Of a stretch of 64,000 nucleotides of DNA, positions 19,361 to 29,045 are shown in pieces. Positions within the stretch are counted from its first letter, which is position 1, and the number at the start of each line of letters is the position of its first letter. The DNA lies in contig NZ_JALQEM010000018.1 in the NCBI RefSeq assembly GCF_023630705.1, positions 248,001 to 312,000 on the forward strand. The letters run 5' to 3'. The notes below the pieces were generated by a model. It saw only the letters and a program-made list of their open reading frames with translations, was not told where the DNA came from and ran no database searches. The DNA comes from Caballeronia sp. GAFFF1. GTDB taxonomy: Bacteria > Pseudomonadota > Gammaproteobacteria > Burkholderiales > Burkholderiaceae. The position numbers were made by a program, and so were the translations under genes.

Positions 19361-20284
19361 CTAGATCTGCGCCAATGCCCGCACATGCGCGACGACGCTG
19401 CGCCCGAGCGCCGACAGGTTGTATCCGCCTTCGAGACAACTGACGATGCGCCCTTCCGCATGCCGCTCGGCGACCGCGCGAATCTGCTCGGTGATCCACG
19501 CGTAATCGTCTTCGACGAGTCCCATGTTGCCGAGGTCGTCCTCGCGGTGCGCGTCGAAGCCGGCGGAGATGAACAGCATCTGCGGCTTGAATTCCTCGAG
19601 GCGCGGCAGCCACATCATGTCGATCACTTCGCGCACCGCCATGCCCTTCGTGCGCGCGGGCAGCGGCACGTTCACCATGTTGGGCGCGTGGCTGTCCGCG
19701 CCGCTGAACGGATAGAACGGATGCTGGAAGAAGCTGCACATCAGCACGCGCGAGTCGCCGGTGAAGGCGGCTTCGGTGCCGTTGCCGTGATGCACGTCGA
19801 AGTCGATGACCGCGACGCGTTGCAGCCCGTGCACTTCCAGCGCATGACGCGCGGCGATCGCGACGTTGTTGAAGAGACAGAAGCCCATCGCGCGCGCGGG
19901 CTCCGCGTGATGGCCCGGCGGACGCACGCTGCAAAAGGCGTTGTCGTAACGGCCTTCGATAACGGCATCGGTCGCCGCGATGGCCGCGCCCGCCGCGCGC
20001 AACGCCGCGCGATACGACTGCGGACACATCGACGTGTCCGGGTCCAGTTCGCTGCGGCCCTGCTCCGGCGTGCGGCTCTTGATGTAGTCGATGTGCGCCT
20101 GCGTGTGCACGCGCGCGAGATCGGCTTCCTCGGCGAGCGGCGCGTCTTCGCGCTCGATCAGGGCGTCGATACGGCTCGCGATCAGTTGATCTTCGATTGC
20201 CTGAAGGCGCGCGGGGCATTCGGGATGCCATTGGCCGTTATCGTGCTGCAGGCAGTCGGGGTGGGTGTAGAAGCCGGTGGCCAT
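19361..20284 (-). CDS. Histone deacetylase-family protein
   Basis: A 307-residue zinc-dependent amidohydrolase of the arginase/deacetylase fold, class II HDAC-like (acetylpolyamine or acetoin-utilisation type). Motifs seen: RPPGHHAEPARAMGFCLFNN, DFDVHHGNGTE (metal-binding Asp and His) and SAGFDAHREDDLGNM (second metal Asp), plus CLEGGYNLSALG near the C terminus. The likely substrates are small acetylated amines, not histones. The start MATGFYTHPDC at 20284 matches homologues; the longer open frame is not family-like. It is divergent from mltB. Confidence 0.9.
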   Translation of the reverse strand: MATGFYTHPDCLQHDNGQWHPECPARLQAIEDQLIASRIDALIEREDAPLAEEADLARVHTQAHIDYIKSRTPEQGRSELDPDTSMCPQSYRAALRAAGAAIAATDAVIEGRYDNAFCSVRPPGHHAEPARAMGFCLFNNVAIAARHALEVHGLQRVAVIDFDVHHGNGTEAAFTGDSRVLMCSFFQHPFYPFSGADSHAPNMVNVPLPARTKGMAVREVIDMMWLPRLEEFKPQMLFISAGFDAHREDDLGNMGLVEDDYAWITEQIRAVAERHAEGRIVSCLEGGYNLSALGRSVVAHVRALAQI

Positions 20285-20578
20285 GATGTCTCGCAGTGCC
20301 GCTGTCGTCGGCGCGTCTCGTCTTTTTTCGTCATACGCGATCCTGTGCCGCGCATTTGACGTTAAGTTACCACACCGTTCGATACGGCCGTCACGCCGGG
20401 TCTTGCCGAGCCGCATCGGCATTGCGCGCGCAGGGCGTCGGTTATACTGCCCCGACGCCCCGGCAGCCAGCGCCGACGGCACGTTGCAGGCCAATGCGCT
20501 CGGTCAAGAATCGTTGCACGAAGCTGCACGCGACGGCAGAACATCCGGCATCGCCCTCAATCGCTCACCAAGCACACT

Positions 20579-21736
20579 ATGACTTTTCAGCTTGCCTCGC
20601 TCGATTCCTCTCTCAAGCCGCTGACGCGCGCGTTCATCGCTTCCTTGCTGTGCGCAATCGGCGTCGCGTCCGGCAACAGTGCCCTTGCGCAGTCGCAGCA
20701 GCCGCAGAGCGCGACGCCGCAAGGGCAAGTGTTCGAAGAAGAGATCGTGCCGCAGCGGTACGCGAACAACCCGAATGTCGACGCGTTCATCAACGACATG
20801 GTCGCGCGCTACGACTTCGATCCCGCCACGCTGCACGACCTCTTCAATCGCGTGAGCTATTCCGCGACGGCGGTGAAGCTGGTGCTGCCTTCGCCCACGC
20901 CTTCGCTCAAGAACTGGCGCGCGTACCAGTCGCGTTTCATCGAGCCGATCCGCATCAACGCGGGCGTGAAGTTCTGGCGCGCAAATCAGGCCACGTTGCA
21001 GCGCGCGTCCGCGCAGTTCGGCGTGCCGCCGGAAGTGATCGTCGGGATCATCGGTGTCGAGACCATCTACGGCAAGTACATGGGCAATTTCCGCGCGCTC
21101 GACGCGCTGACTACGCTCACGTTCGATTACCCGAACACGCCGAACCGCGCCGAACGTCAGGCAACGTTTCGCAAGAATCTCGAAGACCTGCTCGTCTGGA
21201 CGCGCGATTCGCAAATCGATCCGACGACCGTGCTCGGCTCGTACACCGGCGCCATCGGCATCCCGCAGTTTCTGCCGAGCAGCATCGTGCAGTACGCGGT
21301 GGACTTCGACGGCAACGGGCGCATCGACTTGCGCACGAGCCCGGCGGATGCCATCGGCAGTGTCGCGAATTATCTGAAGCAGAACGGCTGGGAGCCGGGT
21401 CGTCCGGTCGTGTGGCGCATTGCGGGCGATGAAGGCAGCCAGGGCATCGCGCAAGCCGCGGCCGACGGGCAGCCCGAGCCGCACTGGTCGCTCGCGCAGT
21501 TAACGAAAGCCGGCATGCTGCTGACCGAACCGGGCCTGAACCTGGGCGCGGAGGCGGCCACGCCGCTGACCGTCGTCGACTTGCCGACGCCGGGCCGCGC
21601 AACCGAATACACGCTCGGTCTCAAGAACTTCTATGTGCTGACGCGCTACAACCGCAGCTTCTTCTACGCGCTCGCCGTGTATCAGCTGGGCGAGGCCGTC
21701 AAGGCACGCATGGCGGCGGGCGACGCGTCGCAGTAA
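20579..21736 (+). CDS. mltB: Membrane-bound lytic murein transglycosylase B
   Basis: A 385-residue periplasmic enzyme that cleaves the MurNAc-GlcNAc bond with formation of a 1,6-anhydro ring. A signal peptide (about 38 residues, ending NSALA-QS) lacks a lipobox cysteine, so it may be soluble, like SltB. The catalytic Glu is Glu161 in GIIGVETIYGKYMGNFRALDAL, followed by the family stretch GAIGIPQFLPSSIVQYAVDFDGNGRIDL. Length fits MltB. It converges with cysM. Confidence 0.93.
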   Translation: MTFQLASLDSSLKPLTRAFIASLLCAIGVASGNSALAQSQQPQSATPQGQVFEEEIVPQRYANNPNVDAFINDMVARYDFDPATLHDLFNRVSYSATAVKLVLPSPTPSLKNWRAYQSRFIEPIRINAGVKFWRANQATLQRASAQFGVPPEVIVGIIGVETIYGKYMGNFRALDALTTLTFDYPNTPNRAERQATFRKNLEDLLVWTRDSQIDPTTVLGSYTGAIGIPQFLPSSIVQYAVDFDGNGRIDLRTSPADAIGSVANYLKQNGWEPGRPVVWRIAGDEGSQGIAQAAADGQPEPHWSLAQLTKAGMLLTEPGLNLGAEAATPLTVVDLPTPGRATEYTLGLKNFYVLTRYNRSFFYALAVYQLGEAVKARMAAGDASQ

Positions 21737-21751
21737 GCTCGCTTCTGATCG

Positions 21752-21777
21752 GCGGTCCGCCGTGCGAAGCGGACCGC
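21752..21777. terminator. Hairpin between convergent mltB and cysM
   Basis: GCGGTCCGC (21752-21760) pairs perfectly with GCGGACCGC (21769-21777), 8-base loop. The flanking T or A runs are weak, so efficiency is uncertain, but the place between two stop codons fits a shared terminator. Confidence 0.6.
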
Positions 21778-21790
21778 GATTAATGAGCGC

Positions 21791-22693
21791 TCAGGCGGGA
21801 AAGACGCCCGTCGACAGATAACGGTCGCCGCGGTCGCAGACGATGAACACAATAGTCGCGTTCTCCAGCTGACGCGCGACGCGCAGCGCCACTTCGCACG
21901 CGCCGCCCGACGAAATGCCGGCGAAGATGCCTTCCACCGAGGCGAGCCGTCGCGCCATCGCCTCGGATGCCGCCTGACTCACGTTCTCCACGCGGTCCAC
22001 GCGGCTGCGATCGAAGATCTTCGGCATATAGGCTTCCGGCCATTTGCGGATACCCGGAATGCGCGAGCCTTCTTCCGGCTGCGCGCCGATGATCTCGATC
22101 TTCTCGTTCTTCTCCTTCAGATACTGCGACACGCCCATGATGGTGCCGGTCGTGCCCATCGACGAGACGAAATGCGTGATGCGTCCCTCGGTCTGCCGCC
22201 ACAGTTCGGGACCGGTGGTTTCGTAGTGCGCGAGCGGATTGTCCGGATTCGCGAACTGATCCAGGATGATGCCGCGGCCGTCGCGCTGCATCTGATCGGC
22301 GAGATCGCGCGCGTACTCCATGCCGCCGGTGACCGGCGTGAGAATGATCTGCGCGCCGTACGCGCCCATGCTCTGACGCCGCTCGATGGACAGGTCCTCC
22401 GGCATGATGAGCACCATCTTGTAACCGCGCACGGCCGCTGCCATCGCGAGCGCAATGCCGGTATTGCCGCTCGTCGCCTCGATCAGCGTGTCGCCCGGCT
22501 TGATGCGGCCGCGCTCTTCAGCTTTCCTGATCATCGACAGCGCCGGGCGGTCTTTCACCGAGCCGGCCGGGTTATTGCCTTCCAGCTTGCCGAGCACGAC
22601 GTTATTGCGGCTGCGGATTTCATCGTCCACGACGCGGACGAGTTGCACGAGCGGCGTATTGCCGATCGTGTCTTCGATAGTCATGTAAGCCAT
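21791..22693 (-). CDS. cysM: Cysteine synthase B
   Basis: A 300-residue PLP enzyme converting O-acetylserine plus sulfide or thiosulfate to cysteine or S-sulfocysteine. The PLP lysine is Lys47 in NNPAGSVKDRPAL, and the phosphate-binding loop is EATSGNTGIALAMAAA. YKMVLIMPEDLSIERRQSMGAYGA and VSSMGTTGTIMGVS are typical of CysM. Start choice is MAYMTIEDTIG at 22693 (a second ATG at 22684). It is not clustered with other sulfur genes. Confidence 0.93.
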   Translation of the reverse strand: MAYMTIEDTIGNTPLVQLVRVVDDEIRSRNNVVLGKLEGNNPAGSVKDRPALSMIRKAEERGRIKPGDTLIEATSGNTGIALAMAAAVRGYKMVLIMPEDLSIERRQSMGAYGAQIILTPVTGGMEYARDLADQMQRDGRGIILDQFANPDNPLAHYETTGPELWRQTEGRITHFVSSMGTTGTIMGVSQYLKEKNEKIEIIGAQPEEGSRIPGIRKWPEAYMPKIFDRSRVDRVENVSQAASEAMARRLASVEGIFAGISSGGACEVALRVARQLENATIVFIVCDRGDRYLSTGVFPA

Positions 22694-22861
22694 AGCGGAC
22701 CGGATTCGAATTCCACGGAACGGCTGCGCATGCTTGTGCGCGCGTTCGCCGGAATATTGATATGGGAGTCCACTGATTGTAGCCCACCGCTTCCCGCCAT
22801 GCGCCTCGCCCCTGCTGCGCGGATGGCTACGCGAGCGGCCGAGCACGCGGCTTTCGTCACG

Positions 22862-22891
22862 CAAAAAACCCGCGGCGAGGCAAACCGCGGG
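22862..22891 (-). terminator. Terminator of the ComEA-like gene
   Basis: CCCGCGG (22869-22875) pairs with CCGCGGG (22885-22891), 9-base loop; on the reverse strand it is followed by TTTTTTGCG. It lies downstream of the gene ending at 22979 and upstream of cysM. Confidence 0.9.
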
Positions 22892-22978
22892 AGCCCAAAC
22901 GTCCGAAGGCTGAAGGAGCGAAGAATCCCGTTACAGCGCGCGCGGGCGGCCGACCAGCCGCGCCACGCGCCTTACCGC

Positions 22979-23356
22979 TTACTTCTTGACGACCACAGGC
23001 TTGGACGCCTGCGACGACAGCACGGGCGTGGCGCTGACGCCATTGGTGCCGGTGGCCGTTGGCGTGCCGGTGGCCGCCGTCTTCGACGCCGTGCCTATGG
23101 TCAGGCCTTCGGCCGTGAGCCGTTGCACCGTCTTGCCGCCCATGCCTTTGACGCGCGAGCTGAGATCGGCCGCATCCTTGAAGGGGCCGTGCGCCTGGCG
23201 TTCATCGAGAATGGCTTTCGCCTTCGCCGGACCGATGCCCTTGATGCCGCGCAGGGCATCGGTATTGGCGGTGTTGACATCGACCGCTGCGAGCGCCGAA
23301 CCGATGGACAGGGTGAGCGCGAGCGCAACGAGGGTCGAAAGGGCTTGCTTGAACAT
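22979..23356 (-). CDS. ComEA-like helix-hairpin-helix protein
   Basis: A 125-residue exported protein. A signal peptide (MFKQALSTLVALALTLSIGSALA, about 23 residues) is followed by VDVNTANTDALRGIKGIGPAKAKAILDER-type sequence, the ComEA-type double helix-hairpin-helix DNA-binding fold (residues 24-90). The rest is Thr/Ala/Ser-rich, ending KPVVVKK. ComEA binds incoming DNA in the periplasm during transformation; whether this small stand-alone form does so here is inference, as no other competence gene is near. Confidence 0.85.
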   Translation of the reverse strand: MFKQALSTLVALALTLSIGSALAAVDVNTANTDALRGIKGIGPAKAKAILDERQAHGPFKDAADLSSRVKGMGGKTVQRLTAEGLTIGTASKTAATGTPTATGTNGVSATPVLSSQASKPVVVKK

Positions 23357-23430
23357 ACTGAGTCTCCAGAAGAACCGGCCGGCGAACAGTGCCGACCGCG
23401 AGACCCAGTGTAGAGAGACTTCGAACGCGT

Positions 23431-24423
23431 TTATAGCTGGCCGAATAGCCAACGCACGTAGCGATCGACGCCTTCCTGAACCGTGAGAAACGGCGCTTCG
23501 TAGCCCGCTTTGCGCAGGCGCGTCTGATCCGCTTGCGTGAAGCACTGATACTTGCCGCGCAGTGCGTCAGGGAACGGAATGTACTCGATCAGCCCGCGCT
23601 GCACGAGTTCCGCGAGCGACAGCGGCGCTTCGCCGTCGATTGAGCGCAGCGAGTTGACCACCGTGGAGGCAATATCGTTGAACGGCTGCGCGCGCCCTGT
23701 GCCGAGATTGAAAATGCCCGACTTCTCCGGATGATCGAGAAAGTGCAGATTGACCTTCACCACGTCTTCCACGGACACGAAATCGCGCGTCTGCTCGCCC
23801 GCCGCGTAGCCGTTGTATTCGCCGAAGAGCTTGACCTTGCCTTCCGCGCGGAACTGGTTGAAGTTGTGGAACGCGACCGACGCCATGCGCCCTTTGTGCG
23901 TCTCGCGCGGCCCGTAGACGTTGAAATAGCGAAAGCCGACAATCTGGCTGCCTGCCTTCGGCAAGACCTGACGCACGATCTGATCGAAGAGGAACTTCGA
24001 GTAGCCGTACACGTTGAGCGGCTTCTCGACTTCGCGCTCCTCGACGAAGCGGCTCGACCCGCCGTACGTGGCCGCCGACGACGCATACAAAAACTGCGCG
24101 CCCTGAGCGAGACAGATGTCCATCACGTCCCGGCTGTACCGGAAGTTGTTGTCCATCATGTAGCGGCCGTCGGTTTCCATCGTGTCGGAGCAGGCGCCTT
24201 CATGGAACACCGCGCGCACCTTGCCGAAATCGCCACGCCGGAAGCGCTCGACGAACTCGGTCTTGTCGAGGTAATCGTCGATCTCGCAATCGACCAAATT
24301 CCTGAATTTGTCCGCGCGCGTGAGGTTGTCCACCGCGATCACGCGATGCTCGCCGCGCTCGTTGAGCGCCTTGACGATATTGCTGCCGATGAAGCCGGCC
24401 GCCCCGGAAACGATGAAAGTCAT
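23431..24423 (-). CDS. hldD: ADP-L-glycero-D-manno-heptose 6-epimerase
   Basis: A 330-residue short-chain dehydrogenase-type epimerase that makes ADP-L,D-heptose for the LPS inner core. NADP motif [10 protein letters not shown] at residues 6-15, [21 protein letters not shown], catalytic YGYSKFLFD (Tyr and Lys) and the C-terminal [15 protein letters not shown] are all typical. It follows hldE1 by 6 bp and shares its operon. Confidence 0.97.
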   Translation of the reverse strand: MTFIVSGAAGFIGSNIVKALNERGEHRVIAVDNLTRADKFRNLVDCEIDDYLDKTEFVERFRRGDFGKVRAVFHEGACSDTMETDGRYMMDNNFRYSRDVMDICLAQGAQFLYASSAATYGGSSRFVEEREVEKPLNVYGYSKFLFDQIVRQVLPKAGSQIVGFRYFNVYGPRETHKGRMASVAFHNFNQFRAEGKVKLFGEYNGYAAGEQTRDFVSVEDVVKVNLHFLDHPEKSGIFNLGTGRAQPFNDIASTVVNSLRSIDGEAPLSLAELVQRGLIEYIPFPDALRGKYQCFTQADQTRLRKAGYEAPFLTVQEGVDRYVRWLFGQL

Positions 24424-24429
24424 GTGAGA

Positions 24430-25407
24430 TCAGGCGAAGAGTTCGTTGTAGTCGACGGTCGCCGTGCCGAGCTTGCCCACGACGATGCCGGCCGCGCGGT
24501 TCGCGTACACGATGGAATCGACGAGCGGCACGCCTGCGCCGAGCATCGTCGCGACCGTTGCGATGACGGTGTCGCCCGCGCCCGACACATCATACACTTC
24601 GCGCGCTTCCGCCGAATTGTGCAGCACCTGGTTCTCCGTGAAGAGCGTCATGCCCTCTTCCGAGCGCGTCAGCAAGAGCGCGCCGAGGTCCAGATCCGCG
24701 CGCAGCTTCGTCACGCGCTCGTGCAGGTCTTCCTCGGACTTCCAGTGGCCGATCACTTCGCGCAGCTCGGCGCGGTTCGGCGTAATGAGCGTCGCGCCGC
24801 GATAACGCTCCCAGTCGTCGCCTTTCGGGTCGACGAGCACGGGTTTGCCGGCCTCGCGCGCATCCGCGATCATCTTGGTGACGTGCGTGAGACCGCCCTT
24901 CGCGTAGTCGGACATCAAAATCACGTCGTGCTGCGGCAGCAGTTCGGTGAAGCGTTCGAGGCACGCGCGCAGCACTTCGTGATTCGGCGTGTTCTCGAAG
25001 TCGACGCGCAGCAGTTGCTGCTGGCGCGATAACACGCGCAGTTTGATGGTGGTGAGCAACTCCGGGTCGCGCGCGAGATGCGCGGCGACCCGGCTCTCGC
25101 CGAGCAACTCGACAATGCGCTCGCCCGGCTCGTCATGCCCCACGACGCACAGCAGTCCCGCCTGCGCGCCGAGCGCCGCCGCGTTGCGCGCGACGTTCGC
25201 CGCCCCGCCCAGGCGATCCTCCTTCTTCTGCACGTGCACGACCGGCACGGGCGCCTCGGGCGAGATGCGGTTCACATCGCCGAACCAGTAGCGGTCGAGC
25301 ATGACATCGCCGACCACCAGCACGCGCGCCGCGGAAATGCGGGCGCGCGGCACCACTGGGATATTCGCCGGGCTATTGCCGGCTGCCATTGCCGTCGAGT
25401 TCGACAT
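24430..25407 (-). CDS. hldA: D-glycero-beta-D-manno-heptose-7-phosphate kinase (kinase domain only)
   Basis: A 325-residue PfkB/ribokinase-type kinase. Family stretches are [28 protein letters not shown] at residues 28-55, [15 protein letters not shown], and [14 protein letters not shown], which carries the catalytic Asp and anion hole. In E. coli HldE this domain is fused to an adenylyltransferase; here only the kinase is present (RfaE1/HldA form), as is usual in Burkholderia. Its start overlaps the ugd 3-prime end by 35 bp. Confidence 0.94.
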   Translation of the reverse strand: MSNSTAMAAGNSPANIPVVPRARISAARVLVVGDVMLDRYWFGDVNRISPEAPVPVVHVQKKEDRLGGAANVARNAAALGAQAGLLCVVGHDEPGERIVELLGESRVAAHLARDPELLTTIKLRVLSRQQQLLRVDFENTPNHEVLRACLERFTELLPQHDVILMSDYAKGGLTHVTKMIADAREAGKPVLVDPKGDDWERYRGATLITPNRAELREVIGHWKSEEDLHERVTKLRADLDLGALLLTRSEEGMTLFTENQVLHNSAEAREVYDVSGAGDTVIATVATMLGAGVPLVDSIVYANRAAGIVVGKLGTATVDYNELFA

Positions 25408-26764
25408 GGGGACGTCCTATTGCAAAATAATCGATGCCGAGCTCGGCCATCGCTTCCGGTTCATACAAATTGCGGCCGTCGAAGATAACCGGCATCTTCA
25501 GCTCGCTCTTCAAGTGCCCGAAGTCCGGGCTCTTGAATTCCTTCCATTCGGTCACGATGACGAGCGCGTCCGCGCCCGTCAACGCTTCCTGCTGCGTTTG
25601 CACGAAGTGCAGACGCTCCAAGTCCTCGCGGCGGCCGTCGAGATCGAGCGCGAACACGCGCTGCGCTTCGGCCATCGCGACAGGATCGTACGCCCGCACG
25701 GTCGCGCCGCGTTCGAGCAGCGACGCGATCAGACGCCGGCTCGACGCCTCGCGCATGTCGTCGGTATTCGGCTTGAATGCGAGGCCCCACACGGCGAACG
25801 TGCGGCCGCGCAGATCCTCGCCCATGCGCTTGACGATCTTGTTGACGAGCACTTCCTTCTGCGCGTTGTTGACCGCTTCGACCGATTCGAGAATCTGCAG
25901 CCGATGTCCGTTTTCGCGCGCCGTCTGCACGAGCGCCTGCACGTCCTTCGGGAAGCACGAGCCGCCGTAGCCGCAGCCCGCATACAGGAAGTGATAGCCG
26001 ATGCGCGGGTCGGAGCCAATGCCGCGACGCACGGATTCGATGTCCGCGCCGACCGCATCCGCCAGATTCGACAAATCGTTCATGAACGAGATGCGCGTGG
26101 CGAGCATGGCGTTGGCCGCGTACTTCGTGAACTCGGCGGAGCGCACGTCCATGTAGAGCGTGCGCTCGTGATTGCGGTTGAACGGCGCGTAGAGGCGCTT
26201 CATCATTTCGCGCGCGCGGTTGCCGGCCTGATCGTCGTCGATGCCGATCACGATGCGGTCCGGCCGCATGAAGTCGTCGACCGCGGCGCCTTCCTTGAGG
26301 AACTCGGGATTCGACACGACGGAGAAGCCGTCGTCGACCCCGCGAGCCTTCAGTTCTTCGTCCACGACGCGCTTGACTTGCAGCGCTGTGCCGACCGGCA
26401 CCGTCGATTTGTCGACGATCACCTTGAAGCCGTTCGAATAGCGTCCGATGTTGCGCGCGGCCGCGAGCACGTACTGCAAGTCGGCCGAGCCGTCTTCGTC
26501 GGGCGGCGTGCCGACCGCGATGAACTGGATGTCGCCGTGCTCGACGCTCGCCTTCACGTCGGTGGAGAACTGGATGCGCCCCGCTGCACGCGTGCGCTTG
26601 AGCATTTCCTGGAGGCCCGGCTCGTGAATCGGCACGCCGCCGCTGTTGAGAATTTCGATCTTGCGCGGATCGACGTCGACACAAAACACGTCATTGCCGA
26701 TTTCAGCGAGGCAAGCACCGGTCACAAGACCGACGTAACCCGTACCAACGATGGTAACTTTCAT
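25373..26764 (-). CDS. ugd: UDP-glucose 6-dehydrogenase
   Basis: A 463-residue enzyme oxidising UDP-glucose to UDP-glucuronate for capsule, exopolysaccharide and the aminoarabinose route. NAD motif [18 protein letters not shown] at residues 6-23; catalytic Cys in [19 protein letters not shown]-terminal [20 protein letters not shown]. It overlaps the heptose kinase gene by 35 bp, so both are in the same message with hldD. Confidence 0.96.
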   Translation of the reverse strand: MKVTIVGTGYVGLVTGACLAEIGNDVFCVDVDPRKIEILNSGGVPIHEPGLQEMLKRTRAAGRIQFSTDVKASVEHGDIQFIAVGTPPDEDGSADLQYVLAAARNIGRYSNGFKVIVDKSTVPVGTALQVKRVVDEELKARGVDDGFSVVSNPEFLKEGAAVDDFMRPDRIVIGIDDDQAGNRAREMMKRLYAPFNRNHERTLYMDVRSAEFTKYAANAMLATRISFMNDLSNLADAVGADIESVRRGIGSDPRIGYHFLYAGCGYGGSCFPKDVQALVQTARENGHRLQILESVEAVNNAQKEVLVNKIVKRMGEDLRGRTFAVWGLAFKPNTDDMREASSRRLIASLLERGATVRAYDPVAMAEAQRVFALDLDGRREDLERLHFVQTQQEALTGADALVIVTEWKEFKSPDFGHLKSELKMPVIFDGRNLYEPEAMAELGIDYFAIGRPHVELDGNGSRQ

Positions 26765-26839
26765 AGCTCTCCGTGGGTTTCTAAGATAGCGGCGATGATG
26801 ATGAGCGCGAAAACAGCGCGCTCGCGATGGTGTGCGAAC

Positions 26840-28015
26840 TCAGGCCGAACTCGTGATCGGTTCGACGCGTCGTGGCGCGTAAGTCTCCCAGCCGCTGCAG
26901 CCGGGGCACTGCCAATAGAATAGACGCGCGCGGAAACCACAAGTCTGACACGTATAGCGGGGTAAATTCTTGGTGCGTTGCTTGACGAGCGTGCGCATGA
27001 GCTGCAGTTCGCCCCGGCGCGGCTCCTCGGCGGTCGCTTCCTGCGCTTCGAGCAGGCGCGTCATGCCCGCGAGATTCGGAGCGATCTCCATTTGCCTGCG
27101 CACGAGCGCGTGCGCCGCATCGAGACCGCGCAGTTCCTGGACATGCTTGTAGGCGACATCCAGCAAATCGTTCGACGGATAGCGCGTCGCGTAGTCGATC
27201 AGCAAGTCGACGCCCGCTTCCTTGCGCCCGAGCGCGGCGTACGCCTTCATCAGCTTCTCCGCGACGAGCGGCAGATACGCCTCGTTCTGCGCTTCGACGC
27301 GCTTCCAGACGGCAATCGCGGCTTCGATGTTTCCGGCGGCGGCTTCGGCGTCGCCCGAGAGAATCGTGGCGCGGACGTTGTCCGGATTCGAGGCCAGCGC
27401 GAGCTTCAGTTCGGCGCGCGCATCGTCCAGATTCTTGCGCTGCAACGCTTCCTGCGCGAGTTCGCAGTGGAAATGCGCGATTTCCATATGCAGCGACGGC
27501 GCGCCCATCTTCTCGATGCGCTCGGCCGTGGTAATGGACTTCGGCCAGTCCTTTTCGATCTCGTAAATGGTGAGCAGCGCGCGTTGCGCCCCGAGCGAAT
27601 ATTCGCCGGCTTCCAGCGAGCGGAACGTCTCCTCCGCGCGATCCAGCAGGCCCGCTTTCAGAAAGTCCTGCCCCAGTTCGTACAGCGCGTGATCGCGTTC
27701 GGCAACCGGCAGGTCCGCGCGGCTCAACAGGTTCTGATGCACGCGAATCGCGCGATCGGTCTCGCCGCGCCGCCGAAACAGATTGCCGAGCGCAAAGTGC
27801 AGTTCGATGGTTTCAGGGTCCAGCTTGGCGACTTCGATGAACGCGTCGATCGCTTTGTCGTGTTGCTCGTTGAGCAGGAAGTTCAGGCCGCGGAAGTACG
27901 AGCGCGGCAGGTTCGCATTCTCGGATAACAGCGTTTTCAGGTCGTAGCGGGATGCCATCCAGCCTAGCGCGAAAGCGACCGGGATGACGAGCAGCCACCA
28001 GAAGTCTAGATCCAT
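26840..28015 (-). CDS. lapB: LPS assembly regulator LapB (YciM)
   Basis: A 391-residue inner-membrane TPR protein that presents LpxC to FtsH and so sets LPS synthesis. One N-terminal membrane helix (residues 3-19), then TPR repeats (ARG and ALG-type helices between 45 and 330), then a rubredoxin-like metal site with CQTCGF and CPGCSGW pairs near the C terminus. All three parts are needed in E. coli. It lies downstream of lapA in the usual order. Confidence 0.95.
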   Translation of the reverse strand: MDLDFWWLLVIPVAFALGWMASRYDLKTLLSENANLPRSYFRGLNFLLNEQHDKAIDAFIEVAKLDPETIELHFALGNLFRRRGETDRAIRVHQNLLSRADLPVAERDHALYELGQDFLKAGLLDRAEETFRSLEAGEYSLGAQRALLTIYEIEKDWPKSITTAERIEKMGAPSLHMEIAHFHCELAQEALQRKNLDDARAELKLALASNPDNVRATILSGDAEAAAGNIEAAIAVWKRVEAQNEAYLPLVAEKLMKAYAALGRKEAGVDLLIDYATRYPSNDLLDVAYKHVQELRGLDAAHALVRRQMEIAPNLAGMTRLLEAQEATAEEPRRGELQLMRTLVKQRTKNLPRYTCQTCGFRARLFYWQCPGCSGWETYAPRRVEPITSSA

Positions 28016-28093
28016 GCGAATGTTCGGTGAGTCGGTTAGGTGTCTGCTTCGGGCGGATGGAGCGCAAGCGCCGCCGCCCGGACGATGCGCGTA

Positions 28094-28387
28094 TCAGATG
28101 AGCGGCGGCATCGGCGGTTCTTCTTTGACCAGCGGCGTTTCCCGCGCGGCGCGCACGTCGCGCTTCAGACGCCCGTTTTCGAGCCGCAAGCGCAGCATCG
28201 CCGGCACCGCCGAAACGAGCCCGGCGAGCAGCCCCACCACGAAGAACGCCAGGCCGATCAGGATCAGCGGCGCCTGCCAGGCGTAGCCTGCGAGGAAATT
28301 CAGCGTCGCCTGCTGCGTGTTGGCCAGCGCCAGCACGAGCAACAACACGAAGACCAGAACGCGGATCAGCCAGACTATGAATTTCAT
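28094..28387 (-). CDS. lapA: LapA family membrane protein (YciS)
   Basis: A 97-residue protein with two membrane helices (residues 5-25 and 42-65) and a cytosolic tail starting LRLENGRLKRDVR. This is the DUF1049/LapA pattern; in E. coli LapA works with LapB. I start at MKFIVWLIRVLVF (28387); an upstream in-frame ATG (MHRHCETF) gives 105 residues. An ihfB terminator precedes it, so lapAB probably has its own promoter. Confidence 0.88.
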   Translation of the reverse strand: MKFIVWLIRVLVFVLLLVLALANTQQATLNFLAGYAWQAPLILIGLAFFVVGLLAGLVSAVPAMLRLRLENGRLKRDVRAARETPLVKEEPPMPPLI

Positions 28388-28583
28388 GAACGTCTCGCAA
28401 TGGCGGTGCATCTCGCGGCCGTCGCTTCGCCGTTCGGCCTACGTGATTACCCGAGTCAAAGTGACCGGTATTGTAATGGATGCGTTTGCTTCGAAGCACC
28501 GGCGCGGCCCAAGCCTCCGACGAAATGGCCGAGCTATGTGCGTTACCGAACGCGAGGCGCGGCGTGCGGCGCGTCGGGGCGAA

Positions 28584-28610
28584 AAAAAAGCACCCACATG
28601 GGGTGCTTTT
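28584..28610 (-). terminator. Terminator after ihfB
   Basis: AAGCACCC (28588-28595) pairs with GGGTGCTT (28601-28608), loop of 5; A- and T-tracts on both sides. The stem is base-for-base the same as the one after rplS. Confidence 0.9.
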
Positions 28611-28693
28611 CTGGTCGATTGCCTCATGGCCGGACGTCGCGGCGGATCACCTGCGCGCACGCGCACGCAATGATTCCTAGCGATGCGCGCCGA

Positions 28694-29023
28694 TCAGAGA
28701 TCGTCCGCATCGTCGTCATTCGACGCCTTCAGCGGCTCGCCTGCGCGGCCATCGACGCGTTCACGCAATTCCTTGCCCGGCTTGAAGTGCGGCACGAATT
28801 TCTCCGGCACCAGCACTTTTTCACCCGACTTGGGATTGCGCCCGACGCGCGACGGACGACGGTTGAGCCCGAAGCTGCCGAAGCCGCGAATCTCGATACG
28901 ATGACCGTTGGCAAGGGCCTCCGACATCGCATCGAGCATCGTCTTGACCGCGAAATCCGCATCCTTGAGGACAAGTTGCGGAAATCGCGAGGCCAACTGG
29001 GCGACCAATTCCGATTTGGTCAT
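28694..29023 (-). CDS. ihfB: Integration host factor beta subunit
   Basis: A 109-residue HU/IHF-family DNA-bending protein beginning [17 protein letters not shown]. The family motif [29 protein letters not shown] is present at residues 42-70, and the beta arm carries the DNA-intercalating proline. The last 15 residues form an acidic tail (NDDDADDL). It follows rpsA by 22 bp, the usual order. Confidence 0.97.
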   Translation of the reverse strand: MTKSELVAQLASRFPQLVLKDADFAVKTMLDAMSEALANGHRIEIRGFGSFGLNRRPSRVGRNPKSGEKVLVPEKFVPHFKPGKELRERVDGRAGEPLKASNDDDADDL

Positions 29024-29045
29024 ACTGCAGCAGTACCGTTAAGGC

